Origin: a virus
Virus record (IMG/VR): IMGVR_UViG_3300043410_000871
Span: 1 to 58,530 of that record
Strand: one strand, 5' to 3'
Length of the DNA: 58,530 nucleotides
Within the stretch, counting starts at the first letter, position 1; every line of letters begins with the position of its first letter. Below, one piece after another: positions 8,182 to 17,158 of this stretch. The notes under the pieces were generated by a model. That model saw nothing but the letters and a program-made list of their open reading frames with translations, had not been told where the DNA came from and made no database searches. Both the position numbers and the translations under genes were made by a program.

Positions 8182-11100
8182 TTATGCGCCAAGACCTTTA
8201 ATTGCCCCAGTGTTTTCCAAGCGTAATGGAATGTAAATAAATTCCACTGCCTTAACTGGTTCAATAGCGATATCAACGTGCAATTCGTTTCTATCAATTC
8301 TTGCTGGTGTGTTATTTGAAGTATCGCACACTACTAAGTAGTCATACAACGCACGTTGACCAGTCAATTCAAGCATTAGTTTTTCAACTTGCTGTTTGAT
8401 TTCGTTACGTGTAATAGTATCGTTTGGTTCAAATATGTAAGGTTTAGCGATTGCATTCAATTGGTAACGTAAGTAAATTACCAAACGTGCAACGTTAATA
8501 CGATCCATTGCACTAGCAACTAGTTGACGTGTCTTCTGACCGTAAGCAACTAAACCAATGCCACCAATGTATGTAATTGGGTTAACGTTAATTGCTGCTA
8601 ATGTATCACGCTGTCCGTTGTTCAATGCAACTGTGTTAAACTCGCCAGTTAATGGGTCAACATAACCAACACTGCTTACGTTTGTTACACCACCACGGCG
8701 TGTACCTGCTGGTGCAAACCATGGATAAGAAACATTGTCGCTCAATGCGATTGTACGTAACATGATGTGGCTTGGTGGAACAACGATGTTGTTACCATTC
8801 AAGTCAGTTGTATAACCCCATGGGTAGTAAACTGCGCTCAAGTTGTCTGTTGAAACTAAACCATCTTCACCGTCACCAGTTGCACCGTTTACGTTATTAC
8901 CCCAGTTGCTCAATGATGTAGCATCTGGTGTCAAACGAGCTGGAGCGTCAGCAACAATAAATGATAACAAACCACGGTCTGCATTCAATGCATTTAGTGC
9001 AGGTAATGTTTCTAAGTAACCTGGGCAAGAAATTAAGTTGAATACACGGCTGTCTTCATCACGGATTTGTTGGTTTTCGTTAATTAAACTGTTCAATCCT
9101 TTTAATACAACTGCACGTTGCGCTTTGCGACCAAATTGGCCTGCCCCCTTCTCAGTATTTGGAGCAGCTGAAACCCACTTGTCAACGAAGTAAGCAGATT
9201 GGCTAGCACCACCTTGACGGACGTTATGTGCTGTTGGGTCAATATAGTTTTTGTGGTATTGTAATACGTTGTTACCTGAACGGCGTAAGTTCCATAGCAA
9301 CATACCACGTGGATACAATGCAGGATCTGGAGCGTCAAAGTCTAAGAAGTTGCTGCTCAACAAGTCAACAATATTGCTTGCTGTTGGGCCTAAACCATCT
9401 GTGTCCCAACGTGCGTCATGGAATAGAACACCATTTTCGCTTGTTTGGTCAGTATTGTCAACCAATACCCACATTTTAGAAATAAAGTTGTACTTAGAAA
9501 TTAGTGGATAATTTTCTAAATCTGCTGTGCTAATCCACAAGTCACCGTGTGCTAATGGAGTACCATCGCTTTGTGTTGTTGGCTCAGTTGCGCTAACAAT
9601 TGGACCATTTGGATCTGTAGCAGTACTTGTTACGTTGTTTGCATCAGTAATACCAGTGTGTTGATCATAATTTAAGTAACCAACCCATGTTGTACCATTG
9701 TGGATTAAAATATCCACTTCGTTAACAACGCTGCTATACCATAGTTGACCGTCTGCTGGCTCTGCTGTTGGGGCATCTGGACCAGCTGCAACTGCTGCAC
9801 TGCCGTCACTAGCTTGTGAAGTCCAACCTGAAACTACATAACCACCAGTTGAGCTTGTGTATACATTAGCTTGACCACCGAAGATTGCACTTACGTTAAC
9901 ACCAGTTAAACCGTTTTGTACAAGACCAATTTCACCACCGGCAACATGTGTCAATACAAGGTATTCTTTACCATTAGCAACTGTTGTAGAAGCTACAACG
10001 TTTGTCATACCAGCAGCGTTAATTAAACCTGCAAGCGTATCTGCATCAGCACCTACACCAGTTGCAGTCATGCTAACTGTATGTGAGTTAACTAGGCTTG
10101 TTCCACCTGTTAAACTTTCTGTAAGTGTAAAGCTAATTGTACCAACAATTGATGCACCAAATGCTGCTGAAGTTGTTGCAACTGGGCCAGCCACTTTGCG
10201 TGTGAACACTTGGAAGTCAGCTAAGTTAGTTGCTGTGCTATCATACTTAACAAAGGTTGTGCCCATGTCAATGTTTAAACCACCGCCAATTGGGTCTAAA
10301 CCAGTGTTAGCTGCTGCACCGTTTGCGTAAACTGGGGCAATTTCTTCAACCCACTTGCCAGTATTTTCGTTGTATGTCTTAACAGAGTAGCTAGCACCCA
10401 TGTTAGGTGTAGTTGTCTTAACCCATACAGAACCTGTTGGACGTGGATCTGATCCGTTTGTTTTAAACTGTGGTGGTAATGTGTGTGATGCAATTGCAAG
10501 CTCTAGTGGCTTGAATGAACCAACTACTAAACCAGACGCTGCCAAATTGCTTGTACCACTTGAAACATCTGCCACAACGATTGTTACGCCAGTTGAATAA
10601 AGTTGAATGTTACCAGCAATGTTAATAGATGCTGAAATACCATCAGCAATCATTGTTGAGTTTGCGTTAATTGCAGCAACTAATGTTGTCTTTGTAGGTG
10701 TAATACTAACGTCAGTAATTGTAGTTCCGTTAATTTTAACACCACCACCAGTTGTCATACTTCCTGTGCCTGCTGCACCAACAGATGCTGGTTGGCTAGC
10801 AATCCAAGCTGTTGAACCAACTTGTACCCAAGCTACTGGAGTAGAGGTTGCTGGTTTCTTGTACCACAACTTGTATAAGTTTGAAACTGCTACTAATGCA
10901 TAATCACCAACTGCGCCAACGCTAGCCTTTGGTGTATAATCACCACCTAGGAAGTTCACAACTTTAGCTGAATCAGTAATTACTGTTGGAACCACGTTAG
11001 TAAATGTTTGACCACCAGTTACGTTAGCTGGGGCTGAGTTCCATTCAAAAATACCAAAGTATGATGATAATGTGTCTAACCACTGTGCGCCATTTGCTGG

Positions 11101-11490
11101 TTTACCATGTGGTGCTGTTGCGCTAGCTTGTAGTTGAGTTAAGTCAACGTCTGCACGAGCAACGTATGCGCGGTTGCTAATGCCCAAGAAGCTGTATGCT
11201 GCTTGTAAGCCATATTCGTTAATTTCGCCAGCATGAACTGGGTTATTGCTTGCGTCAGTTTGGAAGTAAGGAATACCAAAAGTTGCTCCCAAGTCCATTT
11301 GACTTGTTAATAGGTATACCTTGCCTGCATTAGCTTTCAATGTACCTGGTGCTGTACCAGTACCTGCGCTGTTTGCTTTGTTCTCGCCCGAGGCAACGAT
11401 AATTAGGGGTACTGTTCCTGGTGCAGATGGAGTATAAAAACTCTCATCAATAACGGTAACGCTTACACCTGGTGAACTTAATTGTGCCAT
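8182..11490 (-). CDS. gp18: Tail sheath protein (gp18-like) with a large internal insertion
   Basis: The contractile sheath subunit. The 1102-residue product has a canonical N-terminus (LSSPGVSVTVIDES near 4-17, with APGTVPLIIVAS after it) and a canonical C-terminal domain (ITYIGGIGLVAYGQKT, VARLVIYLRYQLNAIAKPYIF, ending with LRLENTGAIKGLGA) that packs on the tube. T4 gp18 has 659 residues. The excess of about 440 lies between about residues 190 and 660 and is Ser/Thr/Gly/Ala-rich, with repeated beta-strand-like segments (for example ADGQLWYSS and HGDLWIST). I infer surface-exposed decoration domains on the outside of the sheath. A perfect TATAAATA late promoter and a GGAG ribosome site precede it. 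The function call is firm; the insertion's role is unknown. Confidence 0.95.
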   Translation of the reverse strand: MAQLSSPGVSVTVIDESFYTPSAPGTVPLIIVASGENKANSAGTGTAPGTLKANAGKVYLLTSQMDLGATFGIPYFQTDASNNPVHAGEINEYGLQAAYSFLGISNRAYVARADVDLTQLQASATAPHGKPANGAQWLDTLSSYFGIFEWNSAPANVTGGQTFTNVVPTVITDSAKVVNFLGGDYTPKASVGAVGDYALVAVSNLYKLWYKKPATSTPVAWVQVGSTAWIASQPASVGAAGTGSMTTGGGVKINGTTITDVSITPTKTTLVAAINANSTMIADGISASINIAGNIQLYSTGVTIVVADVSSGTSNLAASGLVVGSFKPLELAIASHTLPPQFKTNGSDPRPTGSVWVKTTTPNMGASYSVKTYNENTGKWVEEIAPVYANGAAANTGLDPIGGGLNIDMGTTFVKYDSTATNLADFQVFTRKVAGPVATTSAAFGASIVGTISFTLTESLTGGTSLVNSHTVSMTATGVGADADTLAGLINAAGMTNVVASTTVANGKEYLVLTHVAGGEIGLVQNGLTGVNVSAIFGGQANVYTSSTGGYVVSGWTSQASDGSAAVAAGPDAPTAEPADGQLWYSSVVNEVDILIHNGTTWVGYLNYDQHTGITDANNVTSTATDPNGPIVSATEPTTQSDGTPLAHGDLWISTADLENYPLISKYNFISKMWVLVDNTDQTSENGVLFHDARWDTDGLGPTASNIVDLLSSNFLDFDAPDPALYPRGMLLWNLRRSGNNVLQYHKNYIDPTAHNVRQGGASQSAYFVDKWVSAAPNTEKGAGQFGRKAQRAVVLKGLNSLINENQQIRDEDSRVFNLISCPGYLETLPALNALNADRGLLSFIVADAPARLTPDATSLSNWGNNVNGATGDGEDGLVSTDNLSAVYYPWGYTTDLNGNNIVVPPSHIMLRTIALSDNVSYPWFAPAGTRRGGVTNVSSVGYVDPLTGEFNTVALNNGQRDTLAAINVNPITYIGGIGLVAYGQKTRQLVASAMDRINVARLVIYLRYQLNAIAKPYIFEPNDTITRNEIKQQVEKLMLELTGQRALYDYLVVCDTSNNTPARIDRNELHVDIAIEPVKAVEFIYIPLRLENTGAIKGLGA

Positions 11491-11522
11491 TTTGTAATCT
11501 CCATGAATACATGTTCTCCATG

Positions 11523-11530
11523 TATTTATA
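11523..11530 (-). promoter_or_regulatory. Late promoter TATAAATA upstream of gp18
   Basis: The minus strand carries an exact copy of the T4 late consensus, 32 bases before the gp18 ATG, leaving room for a leader with a GGAG ribosome site. It is the clearest late promoter in the window. Confidence 0.75.
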
Positions 11531-11596
11531 GCAAATGGTCAATTTCGAGTGGTTATAACAGCACGTTAAAGGGATGAAAAAGGTGTAAATATCGTT

Positions 11597-11932
11597 ATGA
11601 GACCACTTTGTAAGTGCGGTTTACGTCCCGCAGCTATTAATTATCACAAGAATGGTAGGGTATACTACAGGAAGCTCTGCGAAGCATGTTTAAAGGGCGG
11701 AGAACACGCCGGAGTACCTCGTTGGTATCTCAGTGGGTATCGCATGAAGAACTCTTGCGACAAGTGCGGATTTAAAAGTATCCATAAAGAAGTGTTTGCA
11801 GTATTCCATATCGATGGCGATTTGAATAACTGCAAACACTCAAACTTAAAAACGGTCTGTGCAAACTGCCAAAGAGTATTGCACAAAGAGGGTGTTAAGT
11901 GGAAGCAGGGTGGTTTGGTTCCGGATTTATAA
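11597..11932 (+). CDS. Free-standing HNH endonuclease
   Basis: The 111-residue product has zinc-ribbon cysteine pairs (CKC near residues 5-7, C28/C31, CDKC near 50-53, CANC near 84-87) and an HNH-type core: HIDGD with the general-base-like His, then N and NLKTVCANC. This is the layout of small phage HNH nucleases related to homing endonucleases. It lies alone on the plus strand between minus-strand gp18 and gp1, and its last 38 bases overlap the 3' end of gp1 head-on. That isolation and opposite orientation suggest an intruding mobile gene; no intron or split gene is seen nearby. The cleavage target is unknown. Confidence 0.85.
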   Translation: MRPLCKCGLRPAAINYHKNGRVYYRKLCEACLKGGEHAGVPRWYLSGYRMKNSCDKCGFKSIHKEVFAVFHIDGDLNNCKHSNLKTVCANCQRVLHKEGVKWKQGGLVPDL

Positions 11933-12551
11933 GAGCTTGAACTTGCTTATATAAGTCCTCAATACTACTATCGTTTTCCATTACTGCATCGAACTCAGTT
12001 CCAACCCAAGCAGTTTCGCTAGCATGGATGCCAAGTTTTTCTAAATGATGCTTACTTAATGCCCAGTTCATATTCCCGTATTGGCCACGATTTACGCTTT
12101 CAGCAGCACTGTACCATTCAGGTTCTGGGCCACGTTTAACACGTATCACAATACCACCAGCATTACGGATTGATTTAATTTCGTTTGGGAAGCGACAGTC
12201 TGAGATTACAACACTGTCTTTAGAGTTGCGTAGCTTGTTTTCTAAGCTAGCGATCCAGATATCATCATGGAAGCCTTTGCGGCATACTTCTGTCCCCCAT
12301 TGTTGGAGGATATATCGTGGGGTAATTGGTTTGCCTAAACGCTCACTCCACCATTCATCTGGAATTTCACGCCACTCACGGGCTGCTTTTGTTCTGCCTT
12401 CAAGTAGTAGTCTATCCCAACCAAATACTTGTGCTACTGCATCTTTTAAGCTATTTGCGAAGCTTTCACGTCTGTAACCGTGGAAATTTGTAAGGTAATC
12501 AGCAATAGTATCTTTGCCAGACCCAATGAAACCGCACACACCAATAATCAT
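11895..12551 (-). CDS. gp1: Deoxynucleoside monophosphate kinase (gp1-like)
   Basis: Phosphorylates dNMPs (in T4: dTMP, dGMP and hydroxymethyl-dCMP) to dNDPs to feed phage DNA synthesis. The 218-residue product opens with MIIGVCGFIGSGKDTIADYL, in which GFIGSGKDT (residues 7-15) is the P-loop. ISDCRFPNEI near 110-119 is the conserved DxRFxxE segment of this family. Length is near T4 gp1 (241). An excellent AGGAGG Shine-Dalgarno precedes the ATG. Its 3' end overlaps the HNH gene by 38 bases on the opposite strand. As in T4, it travels with head and neck genes. The C-terminal 20 residues fall in the overlap and look poorly conserved. Confidence 0.93.
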   Translation of the reverse strand: MIIGVCGFIGSGKDTIADYLTNFHGYRRESFANSLKDAVAQVFGWDRLLLEGRTKAAREWREIPDEWWSERLGKPITPRYILQQWGTEVCRKGFHDDIWIASLENKLRNSKDSVVISDCRFPNEIKSIRNAGGIVIRVKRGPEPEWYSAAESVNRGQYGNMNWALSKHHLEKLGIHASETAWVGTEFDAVMENDSSIEDLYKQVQALINPEPNHPAST

Positions 12552-12616
12552 AAATCCTCCTGGATATCATGTTATTATGTAGCAATTCTGTAACACAGTC
12601 AAATAATTTTGTATCG

Positions 12617-13402
12617 TTAACCAGTAATAAAGTAGTAGCCAGTGCCACCAGAAACTAGAGTTTCTAGTTCTTTATCAAGCGCCGTGAGTTCTTCTTTAGC
12701 TTCAGCGATTAGTGCAGTACCATTTAAGGTAATAGATGACCCCGGGCCAGCAATACTTGCAAACTTGCTACGAGCTTGACCTAGCATCATTTTGCTTGTT
12801 GCCAATGCGTAATCGCGCAACCATTGCTTTGCATAGATGTCCTGTAGCAATACCCAATCAGGACGGAAATTGTATGCCTGAACTAGAATTTGCTCACCTT
12901 GGGCAAATGGTCTTTGTAAAATTAATAGGGTATGTGTAGTTGGTTTCCACTTAAATTCAATGAATGAACCAAACATTTTGCCCACTAATTTCTGGTATCC
13001 AGCAAACATTTCATATGTTGCTAAACCGCCCATCATACTACCAGACATCAAGTACGTGTTTGTGTACGCCAAGTTGAACGGCTCGAACAATGTTCCGCCT
13101 GCACCCATACCCGTTCTTGATCCAATAGCTCTACGAAATACTTGTCGAACTTCAATAACTTCGTCAGGTAATTTGTATTCGTTTTGATCTTGGATTAGTT
13201 CTAAAAACAAATAGCTTTCTTCCACAGCGTTTGGACTACGTTGTCTAAAGCGATTTAACGCTCTATCAAGTGCAATTTCCATGTGCTTTGGATCAAGGTC
13301 AACATCAACCATTCCGTCACCCAGCATTGTACGGATGTAATCAAATACTTTATTACGTTCGATAGTAGATGTAGATTCAGGGGTTGATGGCAGATTATCC
13401 AT
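12617..13402 (-). CDS. gp13: Neck/head-completion protein (gp13-like)
   Basis: Part of the neck that closes the filled head and receives the tail. The 261-residue product matches the cyanophage-type gp13 pattern: VFDYIRTMLGDGMVDVDLDP near 19-38, ALDRALNRFRQRSPNAVEES near 45-64, YKLPDEVIEVRQVFRR near 76-91, and a C-terminal WLRDYALATSKMMLGQARSK followed by a Gly-rich end. Length is slightly below T4 gp13 (309). A good TTGGAGAG ribosome site precedes the ATG. The gene is divergent from gp14 on the other strand, separated by only 42 bases, whereas gp13 and gp14 share a strand in T4. Confidence 0.85.
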   Translation of the reverse strand: MDNLPSTPESTSTIERNKVFDYIRTMLGDGMVDVDLDPKHMEIALDRALNRFRQRSPNAVEESYLFLELIQDQNEYKLPDEVIEVRQVFRRAIGSRTGMGAGGTLFEPFNLAYTNTYLMSGSMMGGLATYEMFAGYQKLVGKMFGSFIEFKWKPTTHTLLILQRPFAQGEQILVQAYNFRPDWVLLQDIYAKQWLRDYALATSKMMLGQARSKFASIAGPGSSITLNGTALIAEAKEELTALDKELETLVSGGTGYYFITG

Positions 13403-13419
13403 TTTTAGCTCTCCAAGTA

Positions 13420-13427
13420 TATTTAGC
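13420..13427 (-). promoter_or_regulatory. Possible late-promoter-like box for gp13
   Basis: The minus strand contains CTAAATAT in the 42-base divergent gap, about 17 bases before the gp13 ATG and upstream of a TTGGAGAG ribosome site. The match to the late consensus is partial. Confidence 0.25.
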
Positions 13428-13431
13428 TGGC

Positions 13432-13439
13432 GATAAATA
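13432..13439 (+). promoter_or_regulatory. Late-promoter-like box GATAAATA upstream of gp14
   Basis: The plus strand reads GATAAATA, ending 5 bases before the gp14 ATG at 13445. No Shine-Dalgarno lies between. It would drive the whole plus-strand block (gp14, gp15-like, Nudix, oxygenases). Confidence 0.4.
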
Positions 13440-13444
13440 TCATT

Positions 13445-14635
13445 ATGCCACGATTATCTCTTTACCGCCCAGAAAGGGGCAACGATTACAGATTTATAGA
13501 TCGTCAGATTTCTGAAATGTTTCAGGCTGGCGGTACTGATGTGTATTTGCACAAATACATGGGTCCTAAAACAGACGCTGATCTGCAAAGAGACCCAGAT
13601 TCTGTGACGGTTGATCAACCACAAATTGATACACAATCAGTCACTAACATTCAAGATTTGTTGTTTTTAGAGAATCGTGATAGAAAATACGATCAAGAAA
13701 TTTACAGAATTCGTGGCTTGTATAATGTACAAAATATTGACTTCAATCTAAGTCAGTTCGGATTGTTTATTGACAACGATACATTGTACATGACTGTACA
13801 CATTAATGATTTTATCAAATATATTGGTCGCAAACCAATAAGCGGTGATGTGCTTGAACTGCCACACTTGCGTGATGATTTTGCGTTGGGTGACTTTGAT
13901 GTAAGCCTACCACGCTACTATGTTATTGAAGATGTGGGCCGTGCAAGTGAAGGTTTTAGTGTAACTTGGTTCCCACATTTGTATAGATTAAAGTTAAAGA
14001 AGATTACAGACAATCAACAATTTTCTGATATTTTCAGCAAGCCTGCACTTGATGCAAATGGTGACCCAGATACAAGTGGCAAAACATTAAAGGATCTGTT
14101 AAGCACATATAACACTGAGATTAGCATCAATGACCAAGTAATTGGACAAGCTGAAGCTGATGCGCCACTAAGTGGCAGTGATACACGACAATATTATACA
14201 TTGGGTGTTGATCCAACTACTGGGCAACCAGTTATCCAAACTGCTGACCTAGACTCTGAATTTGCAAGTGATGGTGACTTGGTCAGTGAAAACGTCAATA
14301 GACCAGTGCGCGATGGATATACTGGATATTTGTTAGGCGACGGGATTCCATCAAATGGATATGATTTTGGTCACGGATCTCAATTCCCAGACGCACCATC
14401 AGACGGTGACTTCTACTTAAGAGTGGATTTCTTCCCCAACAGACTATTCCGCTTTAGTGGAAATTCGTGGGTAAAATATGAAGACGCTGTGCGTATGACA
14501 ATGACTAACAATGACACTCGTCAAACACTCAAAACTGGATTCATCAATAACACAAACGAGAATACATTTGGTACTGATCTGGTTCCAGAACGTCAATCAC
14601 TATCTAAGGCACTCAAACCTAGGGCGGATTTATAA
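13445..14635 (+). CDS. gp14: Neck protein (gp14-like)
   Basis: Neck component that works with gp13 in closing the head and joining the tail. The 396-residue product begins MPRLSLYRPERGNDYRFIDR, the typical start in cyanophage-type gp14, and contains SVTNIQDLLFLENRDRKYD, IRGLYNVQNIDFNLSQFGLF and FIKYIGRKPISGDVLELPHL, the core of the family. T4 gp14 has 256 residues; the excess is a C-terminal Asp/Gly-rich segment (about 230-396) with a DGDFYLRVDFFPNRLFRF stretch, also seen in aquatic relatives. Its stop overlaps the next start by one base (TAATG). It is the first gene of the plus-strand block. Confidence 0.87.
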   Translation: MPRLSLYRPERGNDYRFIDRQISEMFQAGGTDVYLHKYMGPKTDADLQRDPDSVTVDQPQIDTQSVTNIQDLLFLENRDRKYDQEIYRIRGLYNVQNIDFNLSQFGLFIDNDTLYMTVHINDFIKYIGRKPISGDVLELPHLRDDFALGDFDVSLPRYYVIEDVGRASEGFSVTWFPHLYRLKLKKITDNQQFSDIFSKPALDANGDPDTSGKTLKDLLSTYNTEISINDQVIGQAEADAPLSGSDTRQYYTLGVDPTTGQPVIQTADLDSEFASDGDLVSENVNRPVRDGYTGYLLGDGIPSNGYDFGHGSQFPDAPSDGDFYLRVDFFPNRLFRFSGNSWVKYEDAVRMTMTNNDTRQTLKTGFINNTNENTFGTDLVPERQSLSKALKPRADL

Positions 14636-16068
14636 TGCAGCATTTTTATGATGGTCAGATAAGACGCTATATCACACAAACTATTCGTGTGTTTAGCAAC
14701 TTTGTAGTAAAGTATGGTGACGGTAGTTTGCATCGCATACCCGTGATGTACGGTGATGCTGATAGACAAGCTGCAAGTATTATCCGCGGAAACAGTGAAA
14801 ATAAAACCAACTCTGTACCTAGGATTGCAGTGTACGTAACTGGTTTAGATATCGACAAAGAACGATTAGCAGACTCTAGCTTCGTCAGTAAAGTTAATAT
14901 TAGAGAACGTGATGTACTTGATGGTGCATATACACAATCACAAGGCCGTAATTACACAGTTGAGCGTTTAATGCCAACTCCATTTAAGTTAACTATGAAG
15001 GTTGACATTTGGTCTGCAAATACTGACCAAAAGTTACAGATACTTGAGCAGATTTTAGTATTGTTTAACCCAAGTTTGGAATTACAAACTAACAGCAACT
15101 TTATTGATTGGACAAGTTTGTCAGTATTAAACATGAGTGCAGTTGCTTGGTCTAGTAAAACAGTTCCAGTGGGCAACGACACACCAATCGATGTTGCAAC
15201 ATTAACATTGGATACTCCTATTTGGATTAGCCCACCAGTTAAGGTTAAACATTTGGGTGTTATTACACGCATTGTTACTAGCTTGTTTGGATCAAATACA
15301 ATTGACGACAGTACATACATTGACGGATTTGGACCAGATTTAAGCGGCGGGTCAGTAACAATGGACAACGCATTATCAGGACAATTCACTACAATTGGTG
15401 GTTTCAATATTACAGTATATAATACTGCAAGCACATTTAAAGCAGAGCTTGACAAGTATAGTGGTGATGCGACTATGCCAGCTGACTGGGGCTCATTATT
15501 TGACCAATACCCAGGGCAATATATTGCAGGGTCGTCAAAGATCTATATTGAGCAAATTGATGGCTCTGAAATATCAGGTACCATTGCTACAGATCCAGTT
15601 GATTCAACAGTGTTGAATATTGTTCCAGATGCTGACCTTGTATGGTCAGATGAAGAGCCACTAACAGTTAATCCATACAATGGATATACTAGTGTACGTC
15701 TTGGTAGCCCAAGTACGTTTGATGCTATTATTGACCCGTCAAGAGTGTACCCAGGGAATGGCATGTCTAATGTCGTTGCTGGTGATAGATTCTTAATTAT
15801 TGAAGACATTGGTAACCCGATTAATGGTGACGGTCCTGATGCTTGGAAATCTACTAGCGGTGTTGATTTTATTGCAAAATCTAATGATATAATCGAGTGG
15901 GATGGCAATCAATGGCACGTTATGTTTGATGCTACTCAAGAAGAAAGAATCATTACACAATCCAACATATATAATAACATTCGAGTGCAGTATACATGGA
16001 ATAACGTTTCATGGACTAAGCGTTTTGATGGATTATATACAGCTGGACAATGGAGAATCGTACTATAA
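14635..16068 (+). CDS. gp15: Tail terminator / sheath stabiliser (gp15-like)
   Basis: Predicted protein capping the tail and sheath at the neck side. The 477-residue product opens MQHFYDGQIRRYITQTIRVF, with a later RIPVMYGDADRQAA and MPTPFKLTMKVDIWSANTDQ followed by ILEQILVLFNP. T4 gp15 has the same order (FYN..FRRY, RVPITYAS, PSPIKMIYELSIFT, QIVEQILPYFQP). T4 gp15 is 272 residues; here the C-terminal 220 residues form an added, weakly conserved part containing YTSVRLGSPSTFD-like strands. The start codon overlaps the gp14 stop. The related terminator gp3 has a similar fold, so gp15 versus gp3 is not fully settled. Confidence 0.78.
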   Translation: MQHFYDGQIRRYITQTIRVFSNFVVKYGDGSLHRIPVMYGDADRQAASIIRGNSENKTNSVPRIAVYVTGLDIDKERLADSSFVSKVNIRERDVLDGAYTQSQGRNYTVERLMPTPFKLTMKVDIWSANTDQKLQILEQILVLFNPSLELQTNSNFIDWTSLSVLNMSAVAWSSKTVPVGNDTPIDVATLTLDTPIWISPPVKVKHLGVITRIVTSLFGSNTIDDSTYIDGFGPDLSGGSVTMDNALSGQFTTIGGFNITVYNTASTFKAELDKYSGDATMPADWGSLFDQYPGQYIAGSSKIYIEQIDGSEISGTIATDPVDSTVLNIVPDADLVWSDEEPLTVNPYNGYTSVRLGSPSTFDAIIDPSRVYPGNGMSNVVAGDRFLIIEDIGNPINGDGPDAWKSTSGVDFIAKSNDIIEWDGNQWHVMFDATQEERIITQSNIYNNIRVQYTWNNVSWTKRFDGLYTAGQWRIVL

Positions 16069-16499
16069 CAGAAAAAATCGTCTGTAGTGGCGCTTTGTTT
16101 TATGCAAAGTCTACTAGGCGCTTTCTGTTGGTTCAAAAAGCTCACGGTAAACACGAGGGAACTTGGGGTTTAGTTGGTGGCACAAATATCCCTGGCGAGA
16201 ACCCATGGCAGGGTTTAAAGAGGGAAGTTATTGAAGAAATAGGCGCAATGCCTAAAGTTATTAAAACTATCCCAATTGAAACTTTTGTTTCAAATGATAC
16301 TGTGTTTAACTTCCATACATACTTGTGTGTAATTGAGGACGAGTTTGTTCCTATACTAAGTACAGAACATATCGGGTGGGCTTGGTCCACAATTGATAGG
16401 GCGCCTAAACCATTACACCAAGGATTGCGTAATAGTTTCTCAAGCAAAACTATTCGCACAAAACTGCAAACAGTGTTTGATTTAATAGATATTCTCTAA
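16050..16499 (+). CDS. Nudix hydrolase
   Basis: The 149-residue product has a complete Nudix box: GTNIPGE followed by seven residues and then REVIEEIGA (residues about 43-65), matching GX5EX7REUXEEXGU, with the catalytic EEIG glutamates present. Such enzymes hydrolyse a nucleoside diphosphate linked to another group. Phage versions may clean up oxidised nucleotides, ADP-ribose derivatives or RNA caps; the substrate cannot be told here. The chosen ATG lies 19 bases inside the end of the preceding gene, in a different frame. It is followed by a 62-base gap with a promoter-like box, then the oxygenase array. Confidence 0.93.
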   Translation: MENRTITEKIVCSGALFYAKSTRRFLLVQKAHGKHEGTWGLVGGTNIPGENPWQGLKREVIEEIGAMPKVIKTIPIETFVSNDTVFNFHTYLCVIEDEFVPILSTEHIGWAWSTIDRAPKPLHQGLRNSFSSKTIRTKLQTVFDLIDIL

Positions 16500-16529
16500 C
16501 CAAGATCACTGAATTCAAAAAGCATATCA

Positions 16530-16537
16530 CGTAAATA
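16530..16537 (+). promoter_or_regulatory. Possible late-promoter-like box before the oxygenase array
   Basis: CGTAAATA lies in the 62-base gap after the Nudix gene, about 24 bases before the GTG start of the first oxygenase. The match to TATAAATA is imperfect. It is the only gap before the array large enough for a promoter. Confidence 0.3.
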
Positions 16538-16561
16538 CCCACTAGAACTCGGGATTAATAA

Positions 16562-17158
16562 GTGATTAAAGAACCGCTAATAATTGACGATATTGTTTCA
16601 CAACAAATCGCAGACAAGATAGAAGAAGTATTACTATCGGAAGCAGACTGGCATTTTATTTCAGATGTGACATTTGGATCAGGTGCTGATTATCGGTCAA
16701 CTCCTGCATTTGGTCACGTTTTTAAGAATACCGAATGGCCCGATCATTCAGATCCATTTTTGTCACTAGTTATGCCGGTGGTAGAAGCCGCCTGTAGTAG
16801 GATCAATTACCACATTCATTCAATACAAAAAGCAAGATCATTCTTGCAAGTCCCTTTACATGAGAGCTTCACAACAACAAAGTTGGATGCGCTACATGTT
16901 GATCAACAATTCCCTCACTTAGTAGTTCTATACTATGTCATGGATTCCGATGGTGACACTATTATTGTTGACCATAAGCGAGTTGGCGCACCGAACTATA
17001 CACTTGAAGCTGCTGATTTCCCACAACTTGTAAGAGTAACTCCCAAGAAGGGCAGAGTAGTAATCTTTGACGGTGATTATTACCACACTGCTGAACAACC
17101 AAAGCATGGGCTTCGTTGCATTGTTAATTTTAATGTATTAGGTGGTATTAGAGCATGA
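16562..17158 (+). CDS. 2-oxoglutarate/Fe(II) oxygenase, array member 1
   Basis: Predicted to use O2 and 2-oxoglutarate to hydroxylate an unknown substrate. The 198-residue product carries the facial triad and co-substrate residues: H112-V-D114 and H175 as iron ligands and R185 as the likely 2-oxoglutarate binder. Shared core segments are LHVDQQ, VLYYVMDSDGDT (123-133), TPKKGRVVIFDGDYYH (160-175) and RCIVNFNV. It starts with GTG and a weak Shine-Dalgarno. Its stop overlaps the next ATG by four bases (ATGA). It belongs to the same sub-family as members 2, 4, 5, 6 and 8 but is clearly diverged from each. The first 90 residues, which would face the substrate, are the most variable part. Confidence 0.88.
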   Translation: MIKEPLIIDDIVSQQIADKIEEVLLSEADWHFISDVTFGSGADYRSTPAFGHVFKNTEWPDHSDPFLSLVMPVVEAACSRINYHIHSIQKARSFLQVPLHESFTTTKLDALHVDQQFPHLVVLYYVMDSDGDTIIVDHKRVGAPNYTLEAADFPQLVRVTPKKGRVVIFDGDYYHTAEQPKHGLRCIVNFNVLGGIRA

